From an uncultured Bacteroidaceae bacterium (GTDB lineage: Bacteria; Bacteroidota; Bacteroidia; Bacteroidales; Bacteroidaceae), in NCBI GenBank assembly GCA_905233465.1, contig CAJOEI010000015.1, positions 1 through 43,637 of the forward strand: a DNA stretch of 43,637 nt, read 5' to 3'. A model generated the notes under the pieces. The model had not been told where the DNA came from, ran no database searches, and worked only from the letters and a program-made list of their open reading frames with translations. Position 1 is the first letter of the stretch. Each line of letters starts with the position of its first letter. Position numbers and translations under genes: made by a program. Below, in pieces: positions 1 through 7,414 of the stretch.

Positions 1-267
1 CACCTTACCTTGTAATGCTTCAAGTTGTTCTGAATAGTTCTTCAAGACCTCATTGATATCATGATTAGTCTTGGGTAACCATTTGGGCCAGTCGAAATGT
101 TTCTTTTTATCTATCAGATTGTATTTCAGTGTTTCAAAAGCAAAAGGATTTTTCTCAATAGCAAACAGACCATGCCACCCAGATAGATATAGTCCGAGTG
201 ACAATCCTCCTGCTCCTGCAAAGAGATCAATGACCGTATATCTATTAATGTCTTTGTCTGTATTCAT
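1..267 (-). CDS. DNA cytosine-5 methyltransferase, N-terminal part (runs off window)
   Basis: The first 89 codons are present and the rest lies beyond the left edge. Residues ~10-25 read VIDLFAGAGGLSLGL, the S-adenosylmethionine-binding motif I (DLFAGxGG) of C5-cytosine methyltransferases. It is followed by an acidic residue in AIEKNPFAFETL, matching motif II, which contacts the cofactor ribose. The family transfers a methyl group to cytosine C5 in a specific DNA sequence, either as the modification arm of a restriction system or as an orphan enzyme. The ATG at 265-267 is the first in-frame start after a TAA at 289-291. It lies 4 bp downstream of the 33-codon TOPRIM remnant and reads in the same direction as the ATPase/TOPRIM/DinD genes, so it is probably part of that island. 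No partner nuclease can be seen because the gene is cut. Confidence 0.85.
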   Translation of the reverse strand, partial: MNTDKDINRYTVIDLFAGAGGLSLGLYLSGWHGLFAIEKNPFAFETLKYNLIDKKKHFDWPKWLPKTNHDINEVLKNYSEQLEALQGKV

Positions 268-271
268 ACAT

Positions 272-373
272 TCATTCTGAGATATTGTTTAGCAAAAAAT
301 TCTTCATCGGCTCCAGATACTCCGCATCCAGATCCCAGTGCTGGGTGTTCTCGTAATTACGATTCTGGACCAT
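272..373 (-). pseudogene. Remnant: C-terminal 33 codons of a second TOPRIM/DUF3226-like gene
   Basis: Reading on the minus strand from the ATG at 373 gives 33 codons and a TGA. From the fourth codon on, 23 of 30 residues are identical to the C-terminal end of the complete TOPRIM gene at 1186-1821 (shared core [10 protein letters not shown], then LDAEYL). The nucleotides are also clearly alike but diverged, so this is an old paralogue or a foreign allele rather than a fresh duplication. The 5' 85% of that gene is missing. The ATG starts 1 nt after the dinD stop codon. The two homologous tails therefore bracket dinD as imperfect direct repeats, suggesting that dinD replaced or was inserted into a second copy by recombination. 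A translated 33-residue peptide is possible but unlikely to be functional. Confidence 0.8.
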
Positions 374-374
374 A

Positions 375-1181
375 TCATTTCGTTTTGTTTCCTAACGCCT
401 TTTTGCTTTCACTCGCCAAACGACGCTCTACCTTTTTCACATCCTCTGCAGGTGGTAGGTCTTCGGGGACGATGCCGCGTTGGACGAGCATTTGGCGAAC
501 GGCTGCGTTGTTGTCAACATGCTCTTTGGTGATTTGCATTTCACCTTGCAGGTCTTTGGTCTGCACGTTAACGCTGGTCATCTCAGCAGCAAAGTCCTTG
601 GCCTTGATGCTGATGGTTGGCAGAAAATCAGCCAAAGGACGAGAAGCCGGAACGCCCATCTTACTTTTCATCACATTGGTACTGAGACGGAAGAGGGCCT
701 GATCGCCTTTAGAACGGATGACAGCAAAGCTCTTATCATTGACACCACGTTCATATAGAACGCCCGACAATTTCTTCTCTGTTTCTTGCAGTTTGGCACG
801 AGCCTTGACGCGCTCTACTTCTAACAAACGCTGCTCTATGAGTTCTGCACGGCGTGTCTGCACAGCGAAGTAGGTCTGAGCGAAGGCAATCTGCGGTTTG
901 CGGGGATCACCATTTTGTGCCACAAGGTAACATGCATAGCGAGTGAGCATGATGTCATCTACCTCACGAATGGCCCCACTGCCCAACTCTACCTTTTTAT
1001 TGACGTCAATAAAATGGTCGCAGGCTTCTTTAGCCTTGGCTATTACCTTAGTAAAGTTCTGCCAAAGGCTGTAGCCAAGCAACTTCTGTAAGTCTCTTGC
1101 ACTCCAGCATTCCACTTGGTTCACCTCGCAAGCGGCCTGCTCATATTCTTGGAATAGTGCTAATATCTCTTCCTTCTTCAT
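375..1181 (-). CDS. dinD: DinD, DNA-damage-inducible protein D
   Basis: The 268-residue protein has the BRO-N/antirepressor-like start typical of Din[19 protein letters not shown], then AKEAC near residue 50, then the highly conserved stretch [18 protein letters not shown] (~80-97) and [13 protein letters not shown]. The C-terminal half is charged and helical and contains [15 protein letters not shown], also typical of the family. In E. coli DinD is SOS-induced and modulates RecA filaments; its homologues are common in phage and defence islands. It starts 4 nt after the TOPRIM gene's stop, in the same direction, so it is almost certainly co-transcribed with the ATPase/TOPRIM pair. Homologous TOPRIM tails lie on both sides. 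Length matches the family (~270). Its role inside this operon, whether effector, sensor of damage or passenger, is unknown. Confidence 0.9.
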   Translation of the reverse strand: MKKEEILALFQEYEQAACEVNQVECWSARDLQKLLGYSLWQNFTKVIAKAKEACDHFIDVNKKVELGSGAIREVDDIMLTRYACYLVAQNGDPRKPQIAFAQTYFAVQTRRAELIEQRLLEVERVKARAKLQETEKKLSGVLYERGVNDKSFAVIRSKGDQALFRLSTNVMKSKMGVPASRPLADFLPTISIKAKDFAAEMTSVNVQTKDLQGEMQITKEHVDNNAAVRQMLVQRGIVPEDLPPAEDVKKVERRLASESKKALGNKTK

Positions 1182-1185
1182 ACGC

Positions 1186-1821
1186 TTAACCCGAAATCTT
1201 GTTTTCCAAGAACTCCTTTAGCGGCTTCAGATACTCTGCATCCAGATTCCAATGCTGGGTGTTCTCGTAATTGCGGTTTACCTCTTTTATTAACTCCTTT
1301 TGACTGTTTGACTCTCCAAGCAGAGCTTCAAGATAACCGTATATTTTTGTTTTTTTGGCAGGTGTAGTCAAAGGTGGTGGCGTACGACCTGGGATGTCAA
1401 GTTGCACAAGCTCTTTTTCGTAATTCTCCCAACAGTCAAGAATTGGTCGGTTATTCGGATTGATGATATTTTCCAATAAAACTTCTAATGCCCCTGTGTG
1501 CTTATTGTTGGGGAATAGAAACAATTCAAAATCCACACCATATTCCTCTTTATACGACAACAGCTCTTTTTGTCGGGCTTCAAAATCCTTATCCGCATCA
1601 AAGATGACAAGATTTACACCACCTTGGTCAGTATTCATGCGCATTTGGCTAAGATTGATTTCCTCAATCAACTTTTTATATCCACCAGTTTTGTTAAGCA
1701 GTTCACCTGTGTGGATAATACTATTCTTTGGTGCAGCCGCATGAAAGAGATGATGATAATAGTCCTTAATGAACTTACTATCAGCACTGCCTTCTACAAT
1801 TATAAGAAATCTCTTCATCAT
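1186..1821 (-). CDS. TOPRIM-fold DUF3226-like protein, putative nuclease partner of the ATPase
   Basis: A 211-residue protein with the layout of a TOPRIM/DUF3226-type domain: the β-strand and glutamate motif [17 protein letters not shown] at residues ~5-21, and the DxD-type motif [16 protein letters not shown] around 73-88. A family-typical [17 protein letters not shown] follows near 103-119. In OLD, Gabija and PARIS defence systems, TOPRIM domains with these acidic residues bind divalent metal and cut DNA or RNA, controlled by an ABC-type ATPase. The start ATG overlaps the ATPase stop (ATGA at 1818-1821), indicating translational coupling and a shared complex. The assignment to DUF3226 is from memory of the motif pattern; nuclease activity is inference. 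Its last 30 residues are echoed in the remnant at 272-373. Confidence 0.8.
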   Translation of the reverse strand: MMKRFLIIVEGSADSKFIKDYYHHLFHAAAPKNSIIHTGELLNKTGGYKKLIEEINLSQMRMNTDQGGVNLVIFDADKDFEARQKELLSYKEEYGVDFELFLFPNNKHTGALEVLLENIINPNNRPILDCWENYEKELVQLDIPGRTPPPLTTPAKKTKIYGYLEALLGESNSQKELIKEVNRNYENTQHWNLDAEYLKPLKEFLENKISG

Positions 1822-2351
1822 AGTACAATGCTCCGAATTTCAATATCATTAGCACAAGCACCTCTCAATCCCTCATACGAAAGTTTATATGCCTGAAGGC
1901 CCTTCTTTAAAGTCTTCTCAATAGTGTATAACCTCAATTCTTTCTGATAGTCGGGTTTCTCTTCCAACATCTCATTGAGCTGATAAAGAGTTTCCTTGCT
2001 ATGAGTCGTCACGAATATCTGCTTGTTTGTTGCTGTTGCCAAAGCAAAGATTGCCTCCCACAACTTTTTGTAAGCGGAATAGTGCAAACCATTGTCTATC
2101 TCGTCTAATAGTACAATCGTCGTCATGGAATTTGCTGCACATGCAACAATATTCAAATAGCGGCGCAAACCATCAGCAGTCATCCGCGAAGGAAGCATCT
2201 CGGATACGCCATCGAATCCAATATAAACGTCGTCGTTTAATATCTCAATACCATTTATTCGTGAATCGAACAACTTTAGTAATGTCAGAACAACATCTTT
2301 CTGGTTCCGCTTGAACAATTCTGTCAAATCGTTAACCAAATTGTTAGACAT
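1818..2351 (-). CDS. OLD/PARIS-like ABC ATPase, C-terminal half (frame-disrupted)
   Basis: This ORF carries the second half of an AAA_15/AAA_21-type ATPase. A signature-like segment SRMTADGLRRYLNIV lies at residues ~54-68, the Walker B motif TIVLLDEIDNGLHYS at ~77-91, and the switch region IFVTTHSKETL at ~112-122. The N-terminal half with Walker A is the ORF at 2378-2881, in another frame. This frame stays open upstream of the nominal ATG at 2351 and reads DGYIEQLRGWLISADL back to the T-run at 2400-2402. That gives a continuous protein of ~354 residues if one base is added there. The stop overlaps the TOPRIM start. Either the gene is broken, or the missing A (minus strand) is a sequencing error. 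The nominal ATG at 2351 is therefore probably not a true start. Confidence 0.8.
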   Translation of the reverse strand: MSNNLVNDLTELFKRNQKDVVLTLLKLFDSRINGIEILNDDVYIGFDGVSEMLPSRMTADGLRRYLNIVACAANSMTTIVLLDEIDNGLHYSAYKKLWEAIFALATATNKQIFVTTHSKETLYQLNEMLEEKPDYQKELRLYTIEKTLKKGLQAYKLSYEGLRGACANDIEIRSIVL

Positions 2352-2377
2352 CAGATCTGCTGATATCAGCCAGCCTC

Positions 2378-2881
2378 TTAGCTGCTCAATATATCCGTCT
2401 TTACGACCATGCCTTGAGGATTCACTCGTAACCAGCTCTTATAGTTTTGAGTAGATGTGCCTGAAGAGATGTCGAAATCCATCTCCAAGGTATTCACATA
2501 TTTCACAGCTCCGGTTTGCTGAAGCGGCTCATTCTTTGGTTCGGCCAACTCGTCAAAGACATAAGTGAGTGCCAACTTTAAATGCCGGAATGTGCCATCA
2601 GCTTGTTCCATGATAATCTCCGGTGGAATAGCTGTATCCAGATTATGAAAGAAATACTTGATGTCTATAAAGTTACCGAAAGGCTTTCGAGCACGAACGG
2701 CATTGATGGCTTGCGGCATATCGGGATTGGACATACCCAATGCTAAGGTAATAGCCTCTAGCACCGTACTTTTCCCTGAATTGTTCTGTCCCAGGAACAC
2801 ATTGACACGCGCAAAATCATCAATCATCAGATGGTCAATGCCTCTGAAATTCTTGATTGTTATATTCTTAAAACCATTCAT
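2378..2881 (-). CDS. OLD/PARIS-like ABC ATPase, N-terminal half (frame-disrupted)
   Basis: The N-terminal 167 residues of an SMC/RecF-like ATPase. It opens with FKNITIKNFRGIDHL, the usual first strands of AAA_15/AAA_21 proteins, followed by Walker A GQNNSGKSTVLEAITLALG at residues ~31-49. The family powers TOPRIM nucleases in OLD and PARIS-like anti-phage systems. The ORF stops at 2378 after a short out-of-frame tail (TDILSS), while the natural continuation lies in the frame of 1818-2351. The break maps to the short A-run (minus strand) at 2400-2402: one extra A would restore GMVVKDGYIEQLRGW. It starts 21 nt after the HTH regulator gene, on the same transcript. The N-terminal ATG at 2881 is the only reasonable start before the Walker A region. 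Confidence 0.82.
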   Translation of the reverse strand: MNGFKNITIKNFRGIDHLMIDDFARVNVFLGQNNSGKSTVLEAITLALGMSNPDMPQAINAVRARKPFGNFIDIKYFFHNLDTAIPPEIIMEQADGTFRHLKLALTYVFDELAEPKNEPLQQTGAVKYVNTLEMDFDISSGTSTQNYKSWLRVNPQGMVVKTDILSS

Positions 2882-2902
2882 ATAGCTTGTTTTGAAACAT
2901 TT

Positions 2903-3103
2903 CTATTCAGTAATAAGTTCACGTTTCTCACATCCAACTAATTCTGCAATTTTAGCCAACGTCTGCAAGTCAGGTTGGTGCATGTTGGTACACCATTTAC
3001 TAACTGTTACGGCAGAGACACCTAATTGTTCTGCCAACCATTTGCTCGTCTTTTGGTTCTCCACAAGAACAACTTTAAGCCGATTAAGAGGTCTTTCACT
3101 CAT
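2903..3103 (-). CDS. Small Xre/Cro-type helix-turn-helix regulator
   Basis: A 66-residue single-domain protein. Its central segment KWLAEQLGVSAVTVSKWCTN (~22-41) is a classic Cro/C1-type helix-turn-helix, and the following helices (DLQTLAKIAELVGC) complete the five-helix fold. It is the first gene after the promoter at 3127-3157 and is followed 21 nt later by the ATPase gene, so it most likely autoregulates the defence operon. Single-domain controllers of this sort keep toxin-like or restriction systems low until invasion. The start ATG at 3103 lies ~17 nt downstream of the predicted transcription start, giving a very short leader. Specific operator sites were not proven; the AT-rich palindrome TTTAATTAAA sits just in front of the gene. 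Confidence 0.88.
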   Translation of the reverse strand: MSERPLNRLKVVLVENQKTSKWLAEQLGVSAVTVSKWCTNMHQPDLQTLAKIAELVGCEKRELITE

Positions 3104-3126
3104 CTTTATTTAATTAAAATCGAGTG

Positions 3127-3157
3127 CAAATATAATATTAGTTGGTGACGTTGCAAA
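3127..3157 (-). promoter_or_regulatory. Promoter of the HTH/ATPase/TOPRIM/dinD operon
   Basis: On the minus strand, TTTG (3157-3154) is followed after exactly 19 nt by TATATTTG (3134-3127). This is the consensus of the Bacteroidota primary sigma factor (TTTG-N19-TAnnTTTG). Transcription should start near 3120, about 17 nt before the regulator's ATG. Confidence 0.8.
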
Positions 3158-3354
3158 ATATATTTCTAATTATTTGCCATAATTGCCATTTGGGAGATTT
3201 TTTTATAAATTTGACACGTGCCGACAGGGGCATGCTTGGCTTGGATACCTTTGGCTGCACCTCGGCCATTTCGAGTGAGCTTGATGGTAAGGTCAAGTGG
3301 CTGATTATTAACATGATAGGACATCTGAATAGCATGGGCTCGACACTGGCGCAT

Positions 3355-3458
3355 GTGACACTGGTGTCACCCACGTGTGTCACTGGTGTCACTTGCGTGT
3401 GTCTCCGGTGTCACTTGCGTGTGACACTGGTGTCACAATCGCGTGTCACCGATGTCAC
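3355..3458. repeat. 22-bp phased palindromic array 1 (5 units)
   Basis: Five degenerate units have centres (CTGG, CTGG, CCGG, CTGG, CCGA) starting at 3361, 3383, 3405, 3427 and 3449, an exact 22-bp period. The best units read GTGACACTGGTGTCAC, an inverted repeat of seven bases around a 2-nt centre, with a TTGC/CGC-like joint between units. There are no spacers as in CRISPR. The function is unknown. Arrays of the same architecture but different sequence lie at 23042-23149, 32913-33000 and 40187-40335. Confidence 0.85.
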
Positions 3459-3558
3459 TTTTGCCAGCATTTTGGTATCTGTGGCGCTGCTCGGGGCTGA
3501 GTTGTAATGGAGGTTCAGGCGGTTTTTAGCGGACACCAATAAAAAAAAGTGTAAAATG

Positions 3559-3589
3559 TTTGTCATTTCATCGAAAAGCTGTATCTTTG
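3559..3589 (+). promoter_or_regulatory. Promoter of tRNA-Thr
   Basis: TTTG at 3559-3562 and TATCTTTG at 3582-3589 are separated by 19 nt, a perfect Bacteroidota housekeeping promoter. The predicted start near 3596 leaves ~18 nt of leader before the mature tRNA. Confidence 0.85.
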
Positions 3590-3613
3590 CGGCCGATTTC
3601 CGAAAGAAATCCT

Positions 3614-3686
<73 letters not shown>

Positions 3687-3705
3687 CTAATGTAACCAGA
3701 ATATT

Positions 3706-3767
3706 GAAAATTGAGATTTGCTGAAGTATTAATCGATGCCGAAAGTGAGTTTCAATTTTCTTTTTTG
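3706..3767 (+). terminator. Probable terminator after tRNA-Thr
   Basis: GAAAATTGA (3706-3714) pairs with TCAATTTTC (3752-3760), followed directly by six T. The 9-bp stem is AT-rich and its loop is long (37 nt), so strength is uncertain. It lies between the tRNA and mltG, so mltG would need its own promoter or read-through. Confidence 0.45.
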
Positions 3768-3777
3768 TTCATATTGA

Positions 3778-4809
3778 ATGATGTCTACTCGTCTTCGTAG
3801 CATATTGATTGTCGTTGCTGTCACGTTGCTGGTGGCATTGTCCGCCATTTGGTGGATGTATCGTTCTGTGCTGGGCTCGCCCTTCCAGATCAGTGAGACC
3901 GTCTACGTCTATGTCCGTCCTGACGACACAGCTGCGAGCGTGCGCCGTCAGCTCTGCGAGGTGGGGAACGCCCGTCATCTGCGTGGTTGGAATATCCTAT
4001 GTGCCTTGCGCAGCTACCAGCCTCGCACGGGTCGCTATGCAGTGAGTCCTGGCGAGTCGATGCTTGGCGTATACCGTAAGTTGCTACGCGGTCATCAGGA
4101 ACCGGTGCGTCTCACGGTGCCCAGTGTGCGTGGCCTGCATCGTCTGGCCGGCACGTTGGGGAGCAAACTGATGATGGATTCGGTGGAAGTGGCTGAGCTG
4201 CTGGCTGATACAGCGTATATGTCTTGCTACGGCTACGATGCTGCTTCGGTGCCTTCTATGTTCATTCCCAACACCTATGAGGTGTATTGGGACATCAGTG
4301 TTGATGACCTCATGGAGCGTCTGCAGCGTGAGCACGACCGTTTCTGGGCAGCGTCTGGCCGCATGGACAAGGCTGCAGCCTTGGGTCTGACGCCAGAGGA
4401 GGTCTACACGCTGGCAAGTATCGTGGACGAGGAGACAGCGGTGAACGATGAGAAGCCTGATGTTGCAGGGCTGTACATCAACCGTCTGCGTCGTAATATG
4501 CCGCTGCAAGCCGACCCAACGGTGAAGTTTGCTGTTGGCGACGAGACGCTGCGACGCATCACATCGCAACATCTGCAGGTGGAGAGCCCATACAACACGT
4601 ATCTTCATGAGGGCTTGCCCCCCGGCCCCATTCGCATTGCTTCCATTGCTGGTATAGACGCCGTGCTGAATGCCACGAAGCATGACTTTATTTATATGTG
4701 CGCGCGCGAGGACTTCTCTGGCCGTCACAACTTTGCCAGCAACTATGCCCAGCATCAGGCAAATGCCAGACGCTATCAGCAGGCGCTCAACAGGCGAGGA
4801 ATACATTGA
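3778..4809 (+). CDS. mltG: MltG, endolytic murein transglycosylase (YceG family)
   Basis: The 343-residue protein has one N-terminal transmembrane helix (residues ~7-28, hydrophobic SILIVVAVTLLVALSAIWWM). A periplasmic YceG/MltG domain follows. The active-site region reads LASIVDEETAVNDEKPDVAGLYINRL starting at residue 212; the conserved glutamate (E218/E219) corresponds to the catalytic Glu of E. coli MltG. Downstream LQADPTVKFA and the C-terminal SPYNTYLHEGLPPGPI are strict family signatures. MltG cleaves nascent glycan strands at the inner membrane and sets their length. Length is normal. Two adjacent ATG codons (3778, 3781) could start translation; neither has a Shine-Dalgarno site. It is followed by a repeat-rich gap and then a TonB receptor, so it is not clearly in an operon. 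Confidence 0.95.
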   Translation: MMSTRLRSILIVVAVTLLVALSAIWWMYRSVLGSPFQISETVYVYVRPDDTAASVRRQLCEVGNARHLRGWNILCALRSYQPRTGRYAVSPGESMLGVYRKLLRGHQEPVRLTVPSVRGLHRLAGTLGSKLMMDSVEVAELLADTAYMSCYGYDAASVPSMFIPNTYEVYWDISVDDLMERLQREHDRFWAASGRMDKAAALGLTPEEVYTLASIVDEETAVNDEKPDVAGLYINRLRRNMPLQADPTVKFAVGDETLRRITSQHLQVESPYNTYLHEGLPPGPIRIASIAGIDAVLNATKHDFIYMCAREDFSGRHNFASNYAQHQANARRYQQALNRRGIH

Positions 4810-4810
4810 G

Positions 4811-4946
4811 GCGGCGTAGCCGCAGTTGAAAGTTGAGAGTTGAAAGTGGTTCGAGATAAAGTTTAAAGTTTAAGGTTTAAAGTTTAAAGTGGTTCGACAG
4901 ACGGAGAGTTGATAGTAAAATTGTAAATTGTAAAATAGTAAAATAG
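4811..4946. repeat. Composite repeat: GCGGC palindrome plus heptamer tracts
   Basis: The whole mltG/TonB-receptor gap is repetitive. The palindrome GCGGCGTAGCCGC (4811-4823) is followed by three heptamers of type GTTGAAA (4825-4846), a tract of period 7 based on AGTTTAA (4858-4889), and an AAATTGT-like tract (4915-4946). The octamer TGGTTCGA occurs twice. Similar composites lie at 11562-11597, 11980-12107 and 22977-23019. Confidence 0.85.
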
Positions 4947-4951
4947 TCATA

Positions 4952-7414
4952 TTGTTACATCATAAAGTCCTTGTGTGTTTAGTAGTGATGCTCATGTGGG
5001 CGTCTTCGGCTGTCGGAATCAGCGCTCGTGCTGCAGTCGCGGGAGTCGGCATGCCTGTCTGTGCGTTGCCTGCCGACAGTGTCAGCCGCGACACTGCGAG
5101 CGTGCACCTGACAGGGCAGGTGCTCGACGACGACGGCCACGGCCTGCCGTTGGCCACAGTGCGTGTGAAAGGGCAGGGTATAGGCACTATGGCTGACATG
5201 CAGGGACGCTATTCGCTGTCTTTCCAAACGGCCGACACCGTGGTCATCGTCTACACCATGATGGGCTATGAGCCTCGCCACCGTCAGCTGGTGCGTCCGC
5301 GTGGCCGTATGACGCTGAAGGTGACTATGCACTCCGCCGGCCGCGATCTGGGTGAGGTGACGGTGTCTGAGACGCGTCGCCAGATGGGCCAGACACAGGA
5401 GCTGAATCTCGAAGCGCTCAACCGCCTGCCGTCGACAAGCGGCAATGCCGTTGAGGAGTTGGTGGCTACTCAGGCCGGTGTGTCGACACACAATGAGCTG
5501 TCCAGCCAGTACAACGTGCGCGGTGGTTCGTTTGACGAGAACTGCGTGTATATCAACGGTGTGGAGGTCTATCGTCCGATGCTCATAAGCTCGGGACAGC
5601 AAGAAGGCTTGTCGGTCATCAACTCAGATATGGTGGAACGCATCCAGTTCTCGGCAGGTGGCTTTGAGGCCAAATATGGCGACCGTATGTCCAGTGTGCT
5701 CGACATCACCTATCGCAAACCCACCCGCCACGAGGGCAGCGTGAGCGCCAGCCTGCTCGGGGCGAGCGTCTACGATGGCTTGCGTGTTGGCAATTTCACA
5801 CTCAGTCAAGGTCTGCGCTACAAGAGCAACCGCTATTTGCTGGGCTCGCTCGAGACATCGGGTGAATACGATCCCTCGTTTCTCGACTATCAGGCCTACT
5901 TGTCGTGGACACCGTCGCAGCACTGGAGCATTGATGCCATAGGCTATGTGAGCCGCAACAACTATCGTTTCAAGCCTCACGACCGCGAGACACATTTCGG
6001 CACGATGGAGGATGTGAAGAGTTTCCGCGTGTATTTCGATGGCGAGGAGGAAGACCTCTTCCGCACAGCATGGGGTTCGTTGTCGGTGCGCCGCTCGATA
6101 GGTCGTCGTTCCAGTCTTACGCTGGGTGCTGCAGCCTTCACTACCCGTGAACGCGAGACGCGCGACATACAGGGGCAGTATTGGCTGCAAGAGACCAACA
6201 GCAGTGACCAGCTGGGCGTGGGAACCTACATGGAACATGCTCGCAACATGCTGCATTCGAGCACGCAAACGGTGCGTGCGCTGTTTGATGGCCGCTATGG
6301 GCTGCATCATGTCGAAGCCGGTGCGCTGTGGCGTGCCGAACAGATACGCGAGAACACTCGTGAGTGGGAGTTCCGCGACTCGGCAGGCTATTCCATGCCT
6401 CACCACCCCGACCGCTTGGAGGTGATATACAACCTTCACAGCGTGCAGGACATCTCGACGCGTCGCTGGGAGCTCTTTGCCCAGGACACATGGCGTCGCG
6501 AGCTGGGGGCTGGCATCCTGTCGGTGAATGGCGGCGTGCGTCTCTCCCACTGGTCGTGGAATGGCGAGACGCTCTTCTCGCCCCGTGCCGGCATAGGCTT
6601 TGTGCCGGCCGGCAACGATCGTCTGACGTTGCGTCTGGCAACCGGACTATATTATCAGGCACCGTTCTACAAGGAATTGCGCGACACTATGACCGTCGAC
6701 GGCGCCACCATTGTGGCTCTCAACCGCGACATTCGCAGCCAGCGTTCGTGGCAGATAGTGGCAGGTGCAGAATACAAGTTCCGCATCGCCAAACGTCCGT
6801 TCAAGTTTACGGCTGAGGCATATTACAAAGGTCAAAGCCGTCTGAACCCATACAACGTAGACAACCTGAAGGTGGTCTATTATGGTCGCAATGAGGGCGA
6901 TGGATATGTTGCCGGCCTCGACCTGAAGGTGTACGGCGAATTTGTGCCGGGCACGGACTCATGGATTTCGTTCTCGCTGATGAAGACACAGATGCGGCTG
7001 CATGGCAAGACGCTGCCGCAGCCTACAGACCAGCGATGGAGTGTAAATATGTTCTTCACCGACTATTTCCCCGGCACCGATCGCTGGCGCATGACGCTGA
7101 AGATGGCATTTGCCGATGGCTTGCCATTCGGCGCACCACATACGGGTCTGGAGGGGCATGTCTTCCGTGCTACGCCTTATCGTCGCGTAGACATAGGCAT
7201 GATGTACCGACTGTTGGACAACGAAGACCACCATCGTCGTGGCATCGGCCGTAACCTGCGCAACGTGTGGTTGGGGCTGGACTGCTTCAATGTGCTGGGT
7301 ATCAGCAATGTGTCTTCCTATCTGTGGATCACGGACATACAGCGTCAGCAGTACGCTGTACCGAACTACCTCACCGGTCGCCAGTTGAATGGCCGTGTGA
7401 CGGTGGACTTCTAA
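4952..7414 (+). CDS. TonB-dependent outer-membrane receptor with carboxypeptidase-like domain
   Basis: An 820-residue outer-membrane transporter. After a signal peptide (to about residue 28), a CarboxypepD_reg-like β-sandwich runs over residues ~50-125 (LTGQVLDDDGHGLPLATVRVKG…GRYSLSF). The plug domain follows: GVSTHNELSSQYNVRGGSFDE, then VYINGVEVYRP and MVERIQFSAGGFEAKYGDRM near 205-245. The remainder is a β-barrel ending in an aromatic residue (GRVTVDF), as required for barrel assembly. It is not a SusC; no SusD gene is adjacent, so the substrate (siderophore, cobalamin, glycan or other) cannot be told. The start is a TTG at 4952; the next ATG (4988) would cut the signal peptide. The stop overlaps the metF stop tail-to-tail by 4 nt. 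Confidence 0.92.
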   Translation: MLHHKVLVCLVVMLMWASSAVGISARAAVAGVGMPVCALPADSVSRDTASVHLTGQVLDDDGHGLPLATVRVKGQGIGTMADMQGRYSLSFQTADTVVIVYTMMGYEPRHRQLVRPRGRMTLKVTMHSAGRDLGEVTVSETRRQMGQTQELNLEALNRLPSTSGNAVEELVATQAGVSTHNELSSQYNVRGGSFDENCVYINGVEVYRPMLISSGQQEGLSVINSDMVERIQFSAGGFEAKYGDRMSSVLDITYRKPTRHEGSVSASLLGASVYDGLRVGNFTLSQGLRYKSNRYLLGSLETSGEYDPSFLDYQAYLSWTPSQHWSIDAIGYVSRNNYRFKPHDRETHFGTMEDVKSFRVYFDGEEEDLFRTAWGSLSVRRSIGRRSSLTLGAAAFTTRERETRDIQGQYWLQETNSSDQLGVGTYMEHARNMLHSSTQTVRALFDGRYGLHHVEAGALWRAEQIRENTREWEFRDSAGYSMPHHPDRLEVIYNLHSVQDISTRRWELFAQDTWRRELGAGILSVNGGVRLSHWSWNGETLFSPRAGIGFVPAGNDRLTLRLATGLYYQAPFYKELRDTMTVDGATIVALNRDIRSQRSWQIVAGAEYKFRIAKRPFKFTAEAYYKGQSRLNPYNVDNLKVVYYGRNEGDGYVAGLDLKVYGEFVPGTDSWISFSLMKTQMRLHGKTLPQPTDQRWSVNMFFTDYFPGTDRWRMTLKMAFADGLPFGAPHTGLEGHVFRATPYRRVDIGMMYRLLDNEDHHRRGIGRNLRNVWLGLDCFNVLGISNVSSYLWITDIQRQQYAVPNYLTGRQLNGRVTVDF

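Larger units (their letters stand above)
3104..3613. other. Intergenic region between defence operon and tRNA-Thr
   Basis: No convincing gene is visible. From left to right it holds the minus-strand promoter of the defence operon (3127-3157), a nondescript stretch with one weak minus-strand ORF (3166-3354), the 22-bp-phased palindromic array (3355-3458), an unremarkable spacer, and the plus-strand promoter of the tRNA gene (3559-3589). Confidence 0.8.

Noticed and set aside
2396..2406. Programmed -1 frameshift in the ATPase gene
   Set aside because: The sequence (GTAAAGAC) is not a classical slippery heptamer and no downstream pseudoknot is evident; a one-base deletion or sequencing error is simpler.
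3166..3354. Minus-strand 62-codon ORF between array 1 and the defence promoter
   Set aside because: The peptide looks plausible (DLTIKLTRNGRGAAKGIQAKHAP) but I recognise no family, its start touches the repeat array and no promoter is seen. It may be a gene remnant; not supported enough to annotate.
3355..3458. CRISPR array
   Set aside because: Units follow each other without unique spacers of constant length, units are palindromic throughout, and no cas genes are present. The same holds for the other phased arrays.
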